DNA from: CAYPCH01 sp964409165
GTDB taxonomy: Bacteria; Bacillota; Clostridia; Acetivibrionales; Acetivibrionaceae
Direction of reading: 5' to 3'
DNA length: 37,553 bases
Assembly (NCBI GenBank): GCA_964409165.1
Contig: CAYPCH010000022.1
Coordinates: 1 to 37,553, forward strand
The notes below the pieces were generated by a model. It worked only from the letters and a program-made list of their open reading frames with translations, was not told the DNA's origin and searched no databases. Position 1 is the stretch's first letter; each line of letters opens with the position of its first letter. This document shows, piece after piece, positions 7,109 through 15,257 of this stretch. The position numbers and the translations under genes are program-made.

Positions 7109-8158
7109 TTAAGCTTTTACTTCTAAATCCAATTCATCTTCATCTTTCTCTATGTGAGCATCAATGCTTTTTATAAAAGCCTGATTATAGTTTTCTCTTA
7201 TTTTTGCCTCTATTTCCTTTAACAGTTCTCCATTCTCCCTAATAAACTGCTTTGCATTCTCTCTGCCCTGACCGATCTTCTGACCGTTATAAGAAAACCA
7301 TGCTCCGCTCTTATTTACAATATCCAGATTTACTGCAACATCCAGAATATTACCTTCTTTTGATATTCCCTTCCCATATATTATATCAAACTCAGCTTCC
7401 TTAAAAGGAGGCGCAACTTTATTCTTTACAACCTTAACCTTTGTTCTGTTTCCGATAATTTCATTAGACTGCTTAATAGCCTCAATTCTTCTTACATCAA
7501 GCCTTACAGATGAATAAAATTTCAGTGCCCGACCCCCGGGAGTCGTTTCAGGATTTCCAAACATTATTCCGACTTTTTCCCTTAGCTGGTTAATGAATAT
7601 TGCTGTTGTCTTTGACTTGTTAATAACGCCTGAAAGTTTCCTTAATGCTTGTGACATAAGCCTCGCCTGAAGACCTATATGTGAATCTCCCATTTCACCG
7701 TCTATTTCCGCTTTTGGAACCAATGCTGCCACCGAGTCAATTACTATTACATCTATAGCACCGCTTCTGACCAGTGCTTCTGCTATTTCAAGCGCCTGTT
7801 CTCCTGTATCGGGTTGGGATACAATGAGACTATCTATATTAACACCAAGTTTTTTAGCATATACAGGATCCAATGCATGTTCCGCATCTATAAATGCCGC
7901 CTCTCCACCAGCCTTTTGTGCCTCTGCAATAATATGGAGAGCAACCGTAGTCTTACCTGATGCTTCCGGTCCGAATATCTCAACTACTCTTCCTCTCGGA
8001 ACACCTCCGACTCCTAGAGCTATATCCAATCCAAGTGCACCCGTAGGAATGGTTTCTATGTTCATATGAGTATTCTCACCCAGTTTCATGACAGCTCCCT
8101 TACCGAACTGTTTTTCTATCTGACCTAATGCCATCTCAAGTGCTTTTTTCTTCTCCAT
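7109..8158 (-). CDS. recA: Recombinase RecA
   Basis: 349 aa, full length. ATP-driven strand-exchange protein of homologous recombination and co-protease for LexA. Walker A GPEASGKTT at 63-71, Walker B-type VIVIDSVAALVPKAEIDG, the DNA-binding loop L1 region EMGDSHIGLQARLMSQALRK, and NPETTPGGRALKFYSS (L2 end) are all present, followed by an acidic C-terminal tail (EKDEDELDLE). There is no intein. The start at 8158 matches the family's conserved MEKKKALEMALGQIEKQFG opening and has AGGAGGAG upstream. The 24-codon longer frame runs through the promoter region and is not used. A near-consensus promoter and a LexA box lie just upstream, so SOS control is expected. Confidence 0.98.
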   Translation of the reverse strand: MEKKKALEMALGQIEKQFGKGAVMKLGENTHMNIETIPTGALGLDIALGVGGVPRGRVVEIFGPEASGKTTVALHIIAEAQKAGGEAAFIDAEHALDPVYAKKLGVNIDSLIVSQPDTGEQALEIAEALVRSGAIDVIVIDSVAALVPKAEIDGEMGDSHIGLQARLMSQALRKLSGVINKSKTTAIFINQLREKVGIMFGNPETTPGGRALKFYSSVRLDVRRIEAIKQSNEIIGNRTKVKVVKNKVAPPFKEAEFDIIYGKGISKEGNILDVAVNLDIVNKSGAWFSYNGQKIGQGRENAKQFIRENGELLKEIEAKIRENYNQAFIKSIDAHIEKDEDELDLEVKA

Positions 8159-8182
8159 AAATTCATCTCCTCCTAAAGACTC

Positions 8183-8196
8183 CGAACATGTGTTCT
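8183..8196 (-). promoter_or_regulatory. LexA (SOS) box of recA
   Basis: GAAC-N4-GTTC with flanking C/G (GAACACATGTTCG on the minus strand) matches the Gram-positive LexA/DinR operator CGAACRNRYGTTYG closely. It lies just downstream of the -10 element, where LexA binding would block initiation, 26 nt before the recA start codon. Confidence 0.8.
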
Positions 8197-8201
8197 TGTA
8201 C

Positions 8202-8230
8202 ATTATATAATAACTAATTTGAATAGTCAA
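8202..8230 (-). promoter_or_regulatory. recA promoter
   Basis: On the minus strand, -35 TTGACT (8225-8230), a 17-nt spacer and -10 TATAAT (8202-8207). This is an almost perfect sigma-A promoter, paired with the LexA box immediately downstream. Confidence 0.8.
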
Positions 8231-8498
8231 TATCTACAAATAAGAACTTTTAATTACCATAAGTATATGTTATTACACTCAATACTTTGCAATTTACGTA
8301 AAATTTACGAACACTTTAAGCAGCTCTATTTAACATCCTCCTTAGCTATTAGCATATTTAATACATTGGTTTAATGTTTAAATTACAGTTGTACAAATAA
8401 TATACAAACTCGACATTAATTATGTATTTGCTACTCAAGATATATCATTACTTGCATTTTGTCAATATTTGAATTATTATATGCTGTTTTATATATTA

Positions 8499-8518
8499 AT
8501 ACTGTGGGAAAGTTGAGT
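8499..8518. repeat. Solo end of MITE-like element
   Basis: ATACTGTGGGAAAGTTGAGT is identical, over its 20 bases, to one end of the 28155-28289 element (read on the opposite strand) and matches 18 of 20 bases of the right end of the 22552-22640 copy. No matching opposite end is nearby, so it is a decayed remnant. Confidence 0.6.
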
Positions 8519-8561
8519 TACATATATTAAAAGCTTATATTTTATAACCTTATTCATATCC

Positions 8562-8603
8562 ACATTTACATTTGCATTTATATTAACATTAACGTTCACG
8601 TTC
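8562..8603. repeat. Degenerate hexanucleotide tandem array
   Basis: Seven consecutive 6-nt units of consensus RCATTW drifting to ACGTTC, 42 nt in total, just beyond the 3' end of murJ. Low-complexity origin by slippage is likely. Confidence 0.4.
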
Positions 8604-8604
8604 T

Positions 8605-10188
8605 TTAAAGTCTGATTTTATTTGTAATAGTCTTAATCTTTTTCCTGATTGCCTTAATCACATGATAAGCTTCTTCAACTCTAAACAAAAGAACTGATGC
8701 AAAATATACAAGCATCCCCAATGATATCTGCAAGATCAGGCATAAAATCTGCATAAGCTTTGAATCTGTCTCAAAATTCAAAAATCCGTTTGTCAAAAAC
8801 AGGACTCCTCCCATAAGTAACGCAGCCGGAATAACTTTGGCAAGAAACTTTGCTAATTTATCAAGATTTATTCCCTTCATCTTCCTGTTAAGAAGCAGTA
8901 AAAGCAAAAATGCATTAAGCGTACTTGCCAGAGAGTACGCAAGAGCCATTCCTCCGACCCCAAGTCCGGTTGTCCGGTAAAACACAGAACTCAGTACAAA
9001 ATTCAAAGCAATGGTGCTTATTCCCACCGCAAGGGGCGTAGATGTGTCGTTTGCCGCATAGAAAGCCCTGTTCATAATGGCAACAATCGACTGACTAAAA
9101 AGTGCTATCGAAAAAAACATCAGAATATTAGCGGATGCAGAAACAGCTTCCTCATCAAAGCTACTGGCAAATTTGAATATTGTCCTTATAACTGGTTCTC
9201 TCAAGACTACAAAGCCTACACCCGAAGGTATCGTAAGAAAAAGAACTGTTTTTATCCCTTTAATCAGTGTATTTTTGTACTCATCAACTTTACCCATCGC
9301 CAGACTTGTAGACATGGCAGGAAGCATAGCAATGCCCATACCCTGTGCAAAAACACCATAGGGAAGCTGCCAGGTTCTATCTGCCATGTTAAGAGCCGTA
9401 ACACTTCCTTCTCTAAACAATGTAGAAAAGGAACCGGTTATAATAACATTTATCTGTACGATTGCGGATGAAATCATTGACGGTATTGCAAGCTTAAATA
9501 GCCTTATAAATCCACTATTTCCAAGGTAAAATCTGAAACGATAAAACTTAAGATTTTTAAGTGCAAATACAAGCTGGAACAAAAAATACAACAAGGCACT
9601 TGCCATAACCCCATAAGCAACAGCTCTGACTCCCCAGCGACTTTTACTAAAAAAGAAGATGCTCAAAGCACTCCCTATATTATATATCGAAGGCCCATAG
9701 GCCGCAGCTGCAAACCTTTGATATGAATTCAACACGCCGTTTACAAGCCCTGCCAGCATTAAAAAAGAAACAGATGGAAAAAGTATTCTGGTAAGATCTA
9801 TAGTAAGTTGTCTCTGACTCTCGCTTTCAAATCCCACGGCAATAAGATTCATTAACTGCGGTGCAAAAAGCATGCCCGCAAGGCATACAAAAACCATAGC
9901 CATAATAACAACATTGATAAACGTCCCTACAACTTTCCATCCTTCTTCCTCATCCTTTTTTGCAATATAGCCACTTAAGACAGGTATGAGTGCCGCAGCA
10001 ATAGCTCCTCCCACCAAAAGATCATACATAAGACCGGTAACTCTGAAAGCAAGATTATAGGCATCTGCTGTTTCATTTACTCCAATCATGTTGGGAACAA
10101 GCATTTCCCTCAAAAATCCGGTTATCCTGCTCACTACAATTGAAGACATAACTATAGTTGCCGCACCTGTAAGCTTTTTATTCTCCAA
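8605..10188 (-). CDS. murJ: Lipid II flippase MurJ (MviN family)
   Basis: 527 aa, all-membrane protein of the MOP superfamily with about 14 hydrophobic segments, the usual length for MurJ. It moves lipid-linked peptidoglycan precursor across the cytoplasmic membrane. Family hallmarks include the N-terminal GAATIVMSSIVVSRITGFLR with the conserved Arg in helix 1, the ADAYNLAF stretch, and GVLNSYQRFAAAAYGP in the middle. The start is a TTG at 10188, supported by GGAGG 8 nt upstream; no in-frame ATG gives the conserved N-terminus. It lies 22 nt after cinA on the same strand, so the two probably share a transcript. Some relatives instead export polysaccharide or act in sporulation, but this full-length form fits MurJ. 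Confidence 0.9.
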   Translation of the reverse strand: MENKKLTGAATIVMSSIVVSRITGFLREMLVPNMIGVNETADAYNLAFRVTGLMYDLLVGGAIAAALIPVLSGYIAKKDEEEGWKVVGTFINVVIMAMVFVCLAGMLFAPQLMNLIAVGFESESQRQLTIDLTRILFPSVSFLMLAGLVNGVLNSYQRFAAAAYGPSIYNIGSALSIFFFSKSRWGVRAVAYGVMASALLYFLFQLVFALKNLKFYRFRFYLGNSGFIRLFKLAIPSMISSAIVQINVIITGSFSTLFREGSVTALNMADRTWQLPYGVFAQGMGIAMLPAMSTSLAMGKVDEYKNTLIKGIKTVLFLTIPSGVGFVVLREPVIRTIFKFASSFDEEAVSASANILMFFSIALFSQSIVAIMNRAFYAANDTSTPLAVGISTIALNFVLSSVFYRTTGLGVGGMALAYSLASTLNAFLLLLLLNRKMKGINLDKLAKFLAKVIPAALLMGGVLFLTNGFLNFETDSKLMQILCLILQISLGMLVYFASVLLFRVEEAYHVIKAIRKKIKTITNKIRL

Positions 10189-10210
10189 TTACAATTCCTC
10201 CAAAATAATG

Positions 10211-11458
10211 TTATATTTCAAAACCGTTGTTTTCTGCATACCTTCTTATTAAATCCAATGCATAAAGTGAAGTCATGTTCCTTATTTTCTCCCTGGATCC
10301 CCATAGTCTTAATTCCTTTGATATAGTCCCTGATTCATCAGACAGCGCAAGATATACAAGTCCTACAGGTTTTTCTTCAGTTCCGCCGTCCGGTCCGGCA
10401 ATTCCCGTAACAGAAAGCCCTAACTTGGTGCGTGATGCTTTCCTTATACCTTCAGCCATTTCCATAGCTGTCTCCCTGCTCACAGCATTGTACTTCTTCA
10501 GCGTCTCAGGATTCACACCCAATTCCTCCATCTTTGCCTCATTGCTGTAAGATACTACAGCCCTGTCAAAGACCTTTGATACTCCAGATACATTTGTAAT
10601 TTTAGCAGAAATAAGTCCTCCAGTGCACGACTCTGCCAATGAAACAGTAATATTTTTTTCCAGCAGAATCCTGGCTAAAACTTCCTCAAGTTCCTCATCG
10701 GCAGTACTGTAAACCGCCCCTTCCAGCCTCTTGATAATTTCATCTTCAAAAGGTTTAATATCGTTATAACCATCTTCTGTTGTCTTAGCTCTGCAGGTAA
10801 GCCTTATGGTTACCTCTCCGGCTTTTGCATATGTTGCTATGGTAACCCTGTCCTGTTTATCAACCATATCCATTATTTTATCTTCAAGCTGGGATTCACC
10901 TACTCCGAACACCCTCAAGTACTTTGAAACAATCCTATACCCGCATTTCTCCATCAAATACGGAATAACCGTATCCTCAAACATAGGCTTCATCTCGGAC
11001 GGAGGACCCGGGAGCATAACAACAACGTTTTTGCAGTCCCCAACTATACATCCCGGCGCCGTACCGTTATTATTTTCAATTATTATACTTCCCTCCGGTA
11101 AATATGCCTGTTTTTTATTATTGTCCGTCATGGGTCTGTTTATTTTATTAAAAAACATCTCAATTTTTTTAAGGCTTTCTTCATGTAAAGTAAGCTTTTT
11201 ACCAAGAATCGCAGATACAGTTTCTTTGGTCAAATCATCCTGAGTTGGTCCTAACCCACCGGTCATAATCACGAGATCGCAACGCTTCATGGCAAGTTCT
11301 ATGCTTTCTTTAAGCCTTAATGGATTGTCACCTACAACACTGTGATAATAAACATTGACTCCCATGCTGTTCAATTGTTCCGATATGTACCGGGCATTAG
11401 TATTTGCAATCTTCCCCATGAGAAGTTCAGTTCCTATTGCAAGAATCTCTGCATTCAT
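10211..11458 (-). CDS. cinA: CinA-like protein (nicotinamide-nucleotide amidohydrolase / competence-damage inducible)
   Basis: 415 aa, two-domain form typical of Firmicutes. The N-terminal molybdopterin-binding-like domain (about 1-170) has GTELLMGKIANTNARYI, GGLGPTQDDLT and LPGPPSEM. The C-terminal CinA domain (about 255-410) has SLAESCTGGLISAKIT with the catalytic Ser/Cys region, and SVTGIAGPDGG. The C-terminal domain deamidates nicotinamide mononucleotide in pyridine nucleotide salvage; the N-terminal domain is linked to ADP-ribose hydrolysis. Its position near recA echoes the cinA-recA linkage in competent bacteria. The ATG start at 11458 is followed by the conserved MNAEILAIGTELL opening. 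A repeat hairpin lies 34 nt upstream. Confidence 0.93.
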   Translation of the reverse strand: MNAEILAIGTELLMGKIANTNARYISEQLNSMGVNVYYHSVVGDNPLRLKESIELAMKRCDLVIMTGGLGPTQDDLTKETVSAILGKKLTLHEESLKKIEMFFNKINRPMTDNNKKQAYLPEGSIIIENNNGTAPGCIVGDCKNVVVMLPGPPSEMKPMFEDTVIPYLMEKCGYRIVSKYLRVFGVGESQLEDKIMDMVDKQDRVTIATYAKAGEVTIRLTCRAKTTEDGYNDIKPFEDEIIKRLEGAVYSTADEELEEVLARILLEKNITVSLAESCTGGLISAKITNVSGVSKVFDRAVVSYSNEAKMEELGVNPETLKKYNAVSRETAMEMAEGIRKASRTKLGLSVTGIAGPDGGTEEKPVGLVYLALSDESGTISKELRLWGSREKIRNMTSLYALDLIRRYAENNGFEI

Positions 11459-11491
11459 AAATATCCTTCCCCCATTATTTAGACTATATTA

Positions 11492-11534
11492 ATCACGAAA
11501 ATGATTCTACATTTAAAAAATTAGCTTTCGTGAT
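11492..11534. repeat. 43-nt hairpin repeat, copy 2 (upstream of cinA)
   Basis: Arms ATCACGAAA and TTTCGTGAT. Same length and about 79% identity as 6936-6978. Position 6/38 is G-C here and A-T there, a compensatory change that points to a selected or mobile RNA/DNA hairpin. Confidence 0.6.
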
Positions 11535-11579
11535 GTTGCATTAAGGAATGTGTGAAATTCACTTCTGCTTTTTCAAGTC

Positions 11580-11646
11580 GCTATTTGGCTTCAAATAAGC
11601 GTCAAGTGAAAATTGTAGTAGAAGTTATATTTCAACCTTTCCTAAG
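11580..11646. repeat. 67-nt dispersed repeat, copy A
   Basis: Begins GCTATTTG and contains GAAGTTATATTT before ending TAAG. Partner of the same length at 22677-22743 in the same orientation. The ends and the GAAGTTATATTT block are conserved; the centre has diverged. Confidence 0.45.
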
Positions 11647-11659
11647 GAAATTGAAGTAC

Positions 11660-11688
11660 GATGTAAAATCTTTATCGCATTCAATATA
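11660..11688. repeat. 29-nt dispersed repeat, copy A
   Basis: GATGTAAAATC followed by TTTATCGCATTCAATATA. The reverse complement of 37470-37498 matches at 28 of 29 positions. A partial copy (GCATTCAATATA) is at 32263-32274. Confidence 0.65.
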
Positions 11689-11791
11689 GCTAATTGGCTG
11701 TTAAAACATTATATCAGTTTTTATTATTACATATAATTTATATTTAATAAATACTTATATTCTTATCAAAGTACAACTATGCATATTGTAT

Positions 11792-11819
11792 TTGAAGATT
11801 TGCCAATGTGAGGTATAAT
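11792..11819 (+). promoter_or_regulatory. ldh promoter
   Basis: -35 TTGAAG (11792-11797), a 16-nt spacer and a perfect -10 TATAAT (11814-11819), about 52 nt before the ldh start codon. It is the best match in the region upstream of this first plus-strand gene. Confidence 0.65.
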
Positions 11820-11871
11820 ATAATAATACAAATAAACACTGCAGTATCACATTTTAAATGGAGGTTCTATT

Positions 11872-12822
11872 ATGAACAGCAACGTGATTAAAAAGATAAC
11901 GGTAATTGGTGCAGGATTTGTAGGTTCAACAACTGCATATACTTTAATGATAAGCGGTCTGGTTTCTGAAATAGTTTTAATTGACATAAATCAAGAAAAA
12001 GCTGAAGGCGAAGTAATGGATATGAACCACGGAATGCCATTTGTAAGGCCTGTTAATTTATACAAGGGAGATTATAAGGATTGTGCCGCTTCAGACATTG
12101 TAATTATAACTGCTGGTGCAAATCAGAAAGAAGGAGAAACCCGAATTGACCTTGTCAAAAAAAACACACAGGTTTTTAAAAACATAGTATCTGAAGTAAT
12201 AAAATACAACAATGACTGTATTCTTCTTGTAGTGACAAATCCCGTTGACATACTTACATATGTTACATACAAGCTTTCAGGCTTTCCAAAGAACAAGGTC
12301 ATAGGCTCAGGAACTGTTCTTGACAGTGCAAGGTTCCGTTATCTTATCGGCAAGCACGTGGGAGTTGATACAAGAAATGTTCACGCTTACATTGTCGGTG
12401 AGCATGGAGACACTGAAGTTGCTGCCTGGAGTCTTGCAAACATAGCTGGAATCCCAATGGATTCTTTCTGCATAGAATGTCATAAGTGCAAGAACAAGAT
12501 ATCAAGACAAAAAATATATGAAAGCGTAAAAAACTCCGCCTACGAAATTATAAGTAAAAAGGGAGCAACCTATTATGCTGTGGCTCTCGCAGTCAGAAGA
12601 ATTGTTGAAGCAATTGTAAGGGATGAAAACTCAATATTAACGGTTTCAAGCCTTCTTGAAGGAGATTACGGGCTTTCAGATGTTTGTCTTAGTATACCAA
12701 CTATTGTCAACAGAAATGGAACCGATAAAATACTTAATATCCCTTTGAGTGAAGAAGAGACAATTCTTTTGAAAAAATCAGGTGACACTTTAAAAGAGAT
12801 TATTGACTCACTTGATTTTTAA
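11872..12822 (+). CDS. ldh: L-lactate dehydrogenase
   Basis: 316 aa, NAD-dependent L-LDH reducing pyruvate to L-lactate in fermentation, cytoplasmic. Rossmann motif GAGFVGSTTAY at 13-23, the substrate-Arg region near EGETRIDLVKKN, NPVDILTYVTYKLSGFP, and the catalytic His in VGEHGDTEVAAWS. The sequence is close to my memory of the A. thermocellus enzyme. That enzyme is allosterically activated by fructose 1,6-bisphosphate; whether this one is cannot be read here. GGAGG lies 8 nt before the ATG. It is monocistronic: its own promoter is upstream and 276 nt of AT-rich DNA separates it from the next gene. Malate dehydrogenases are related, but the NPVDILTY/GEHGDTE pattern and length fit LDH. Confidence 0.96.
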   Translation: MNSNVIKKITVIGAGFVGSTTAYTLMISGLVSEIVLIDINQEKAEGEVMDMNHGMPFVRPVNLYKGDYKDCAASDIVIITAGANQKEGETRIDLVKKNTQVFKNIVSEVIKYNNDCILLVVTNPVDILTYVTYKLSGFPKNKVIGSGTVLDSARFRYLIGKHVGVDTRNVHAYIVGEHGDTEVAAWSLANIAGIPMDSFCIECHKCKNKISRQKIYESVKNSAYEIISKKGATYYAVALAVRRIVEAIVRDENSILTVSSLLEGDYGLSDVCLSIPTIVNRNGTDKILNIPLSEEETILLKKSGDTLKEIIDSLDF

Positions 12823-13007
12823 AAATTTAAAAAATTTTAAAATTATATTGAATGCTATAATATAACTTGGAATGGCAATATTATGATTTTGTTATATTTC
12901 CACAAATAGTAGCATGAATATTTGTGAGTTAATGGCACAATTCGTTATTTGATTTGTGGTCATTTTATCATATAATTTTATTATACATACTATTTACGAA
13001 AGGAAAT

Positions 13008-13073
13008 AAACTGTAAAGCCATATTTTAATTGCCGGGAATTTGTTTTTGAGATGTTTTTTGTTTTTACAGTTT
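13008..13073 (+). promoter_or_regulatory. Inverted repeat in the leader of the MoxR operon
   Basis: Perfect 10-bp arms AAACTGTAAA (13008-13017) and TTTACAGTTT (13064-13073) separated by 46 nt, ending 25 nt before the MoxR start codon. Could be an operator pair or a leader stem; no partner is known. Confidence 0.3.
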
Positions 13074-13098
13074 GTTATCTCTGATAGGGGGCGCTTGT

Positions 13099-14037
13099 AT
13101 GAACAATTCAATTATGATATTGAACAAAATTGTATCCAACGTTGAAAATGTCATTGTAGGCAAAAAAAATGCAATTGAACTGATATTGATGTCACTTATA
13201 TGTGACGGGCATGTTCTTATAGAGGACGTTCCTGGAGTAGGTAAGACAAGCATTGTTTCATCTCTTGCAAAATCAATAAATGCTTCATTCAGAAGAATAC
13301 AGTTTACGCCTGATATCCTGCCATCCGATATAACAGGGTTCACTATGTACAATCAGAAGGATAACAAGTTTGAATTCCATCCCGGTAGTATCATGAGTCA
13401 GATAATTCTTGCCGACGAAATAAATAGAACTTCTCCAAAAACTCAGGCAAGCCTTCTTGAAGTTATGGAAGAAAAACAAATCACTGTTGACGGGACAACT
13501 TACAGCGTTCCTAGACCCTTTATGGTGCTTGCTACACAAAATCCCATTGAATATCTTGGAACATACCCTTTGCCTGAAGCCCAACTGGACAGGTTTTTTA
13601 TGAAAGTATCTGTGGGTTATCCTGAAAAAAGTGAAGAAAGCTTTATTCTTTCAAGGTTTCAGGAAGAAAACCCCATTGAAACTTTAAAACAAGTTGTTGA
13701 CAGCAACGAGATAATCAACCTTCAAAATGAGGTAAAGAAAATACATGTTGATAGAACCATTAACGATTATATAGTAGAAATTGTAAGCAAGACCAGATGG
13801 CATCAAGAAATAAGCCTTGGAGCAAGTCCGCGTGGTTCCCTTTCATTGTTCCGTGCTTCCCAAGCCTGGGCTCTATACAATGAAAGAGAATATGTACTGC
13901 CCGAAGATGTCAAGCGTATGTCTATACCTGTGCTGTCACACAGAATAATACTTAAGCAGGAGACAAGACTTAAAAAGATATCCAGTGAAGAAATAATTGA
14001 ATCAATATTAAAATCGGTCAATGTACCGGTGGTGTAG
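13099..14037 (+). CDS. MoxR-family AAA+ ATPase
   Basis: 312 aa. AAA+ chaperone-like ATPase with Walker A DVPGVGKTS (near residue 40), Walker B LADEINRTSPKTQ and the following LLEVMEEKQITVDG, sensor 1 ATQNP, and a C-terminal lid domain (LGASPRGSLSLFRASQAWA). MoxR proteins are thought to help assemble or activate partner complexes, usually von Willebrand A or DUF58 proteins. Here the DUF58 partner follows after 3 nt and a transglutaminase after that, the classic three-gene set. The ATG at 13099 is chosen because GGGGG precedes it and the MNNS... start fits; the ORF extends 9 codons upstream without a ribosome site. Confidence 0.93.
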   Translation: MNNSIMILNKIVSNVENVIVGKKNAIELILMSLICDGHVLIEDVPGVGKTSIVSSLAKSINASFRRIQFTPDILPSDITGFTMYNQKDNKFEFHPGSIMSQIILADEINRTSPKTQASLLEVMEEKQITVDGTTYSVPRPFMVLATQNPIEYLGTYPLPEAQLDRFFMKVSVGYPEKSEESFILSRFQEENPIETLKQVVDSNEIINLQNEVKKIHVDRTINDYIVEIVSKTRWHQEISLGASPRGSLSLFRASQAWALYNEREYVLPEDVKRMSIPVLSHRIILKQETRLKKISSEEIIESILKSVNVPVV

Positions 14038-14040
14038 ATT

Positions 14041-15243
14041 ATGAAGAAGAATAGAATTCTTTATTTCAGTTTATTGTTTTTATCATTTAGCTTCGTGTAC
14101 TTTTATGGTGGTGTAATCCCTTACACTCTTTATCATACTGCCATAATACTGCCTATTGTTTCTGTGGCTCTTACTTTTATTGCCTTTACAAGATTCAAGT
14201 ATACCCAGGAAATAAGCAAAAGAGTTATAATGAAGGGTGAATACATAGAATATACCTTCAGTATCCATAATGAAGATTTTTTTCTGTATCCCTATATCAA
14301 GGTCAATTTTAAGGGAAGTAAAACGGTTTTTTCAAAGCAGTTTCATTCAAAAAGTTTTTCTCTTATTCCTTTTAAGAAAAAAACTTTTACATTCAAACTC
14401 AATGGAAAATACCGCGGAGAGTATGATGTTGGAATTGACTCTTTTGAATTTGAAGATTTTCTTGGCTTATTGAGACTATCCTATAAGCCTATGGAGTCTA
14501 AAATAGTTATGATAAACCCAAGAATAGTTGCCCTTGATAATATGATAATGAAAACCAATTATATGTCTGAATCAAATTCAGCACTAAGTTATCGGTACGA
14601 TGATACATCAACAATTTCTGATATAAGAAAGTATGCTTACGGGGACAGTTTAAAAAAAATACATTGGAAGCTTTCGGCAAAAATGAATGAATTGCTTGTG
14701 AAAAATTTTGAGAGTACCTCCAATACAAACCCAGTCCTTATGTTGGACTTAAAAAGCAACAAATATAGTATTGAACAGAATGTAATGCTTGAAGACAAAC
14801 TTATAGAGAGTGCGATTGCGGTTATATACTATTGCCTTCGCAACTGGATTCCCATAAACCTTGTTTATTATAAAGACGGTTTTGTAGATTTAGAGGCAAA
14901 GAACACCTTACAGTTTGATGGGATTTACCAAACTCTTTCAAAGATTCGTTTTGACCATGATGTTAATATAGACGATATACTCAGGATTTACGTTACCAAC
15001 AATATGCGAAAAACAGACATTCTATTGTTTACATCCAATCTAAGCTACAAGTTGTATGACGAAATCTATAGGACTAAAATTTGCGGTTATGATGTAAACT
15101 TGATTTATATTGCTTCGGAAAATTTGATAGGTGTTTGTAATATTGAGACAGACAATATCCTTAAGGATCTTCCAGAAATCGGAGTTAAAACCTACGTAGT
15201 AGATATTGATGAAGATATAAAAAAGGTTTTTGAACATTTATGA
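14041..15243 (+). CDS. DUF58 domain protein (MoxR partner), membrane anchored
   Basis: 400 aa. Two N-terminal membrane helices (about residues 7-24 and 30-50) precede a beta-rich extracytoplasmic or linker region and the DUF58 domain, with the diagnostic IRKYAYGDSLKKIHWKLSAK and NELLVKNFE. DUF58 proteins carry a von Willebrand A-like fold and pair with MoxR ATPases; the precise function is not established. It begins 3 nt after the MoxR stop and is followed after 14 nt by the transglutaminase gene, so the three form one operon. Confidence 0.9.
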   Translation: MKKNRILYFSLLFLSFSFVYFYGGVIPYTLYHTAIILPIVSVALTFIAFTRFKYTQEISKRVIMKGEYIEYTFSIHNEDFFLYPYIKVNFKGSKTVFSKQFHSKSFSLIPFKKKTFTFKLNGKYRGEYDVGIDSFEFEDFLGLLRLSYKPMESKIVMINPRIVALDNMIMKTNYMSESNSALSYRYDDTSTISDIRKYAYGDSLKKIHWKLSAKMNELLVKNFESTSNTNPVLMLDLKSNKYSIEQNVMLEDKLIESAIAVIYYCLRNWIPINLVYYKDGFVDLEAKNTLQFDGIYQTLSKIRFDHDVNIDDILRIYVTNNMRKTDILLFTSNLSYKLYDEIYRTKICGYDVNLIYIASENLIGVCNIETDNILKDLPEIGVKTYVVDIDEDIKKVFEHL

Positions 15244-15257
15244 GGTGGGTGGTGTAA

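Larger units (their letters stand above)
8231..8604. other. Non-coding recA-murJ gap
   Basis: 374 AT-rich bases with no credible gene on either strand. Contents seen: a solo end of the MITE-like repeat (8499-8518) and a short degenerate 6-nt tandem array (8562-8603) ending one base before the murJ stop codon. No clear murJ terminator with a T-run was found. Confidence 0.6.
11459..11790. other. Repeat-filled non-coding region between cinA and ldh (divergent)
   Basis: About 330 nt between divergently transcribed genes. It holds the 43-nt hairpin repeat (11492-11534), a 67-nt repeat (11580-11646) and a 29-nt repeat (11660-11688) in close succession, each with a partner elsewhere in the window. 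No ORF is credible here. Confidence 0.6.

Noticed and set aside
7109..8230. RecA start at 8230
   Set aside because: Those 24 codons lie over the promoter and LexA box; the conserved N-terminus begins at 8158.
10806..11243. Long plus-strand frame opposite cinA (145 aa)
   Set aside because: Shadow of the cinA coding frame; no family features and no ribosome site.
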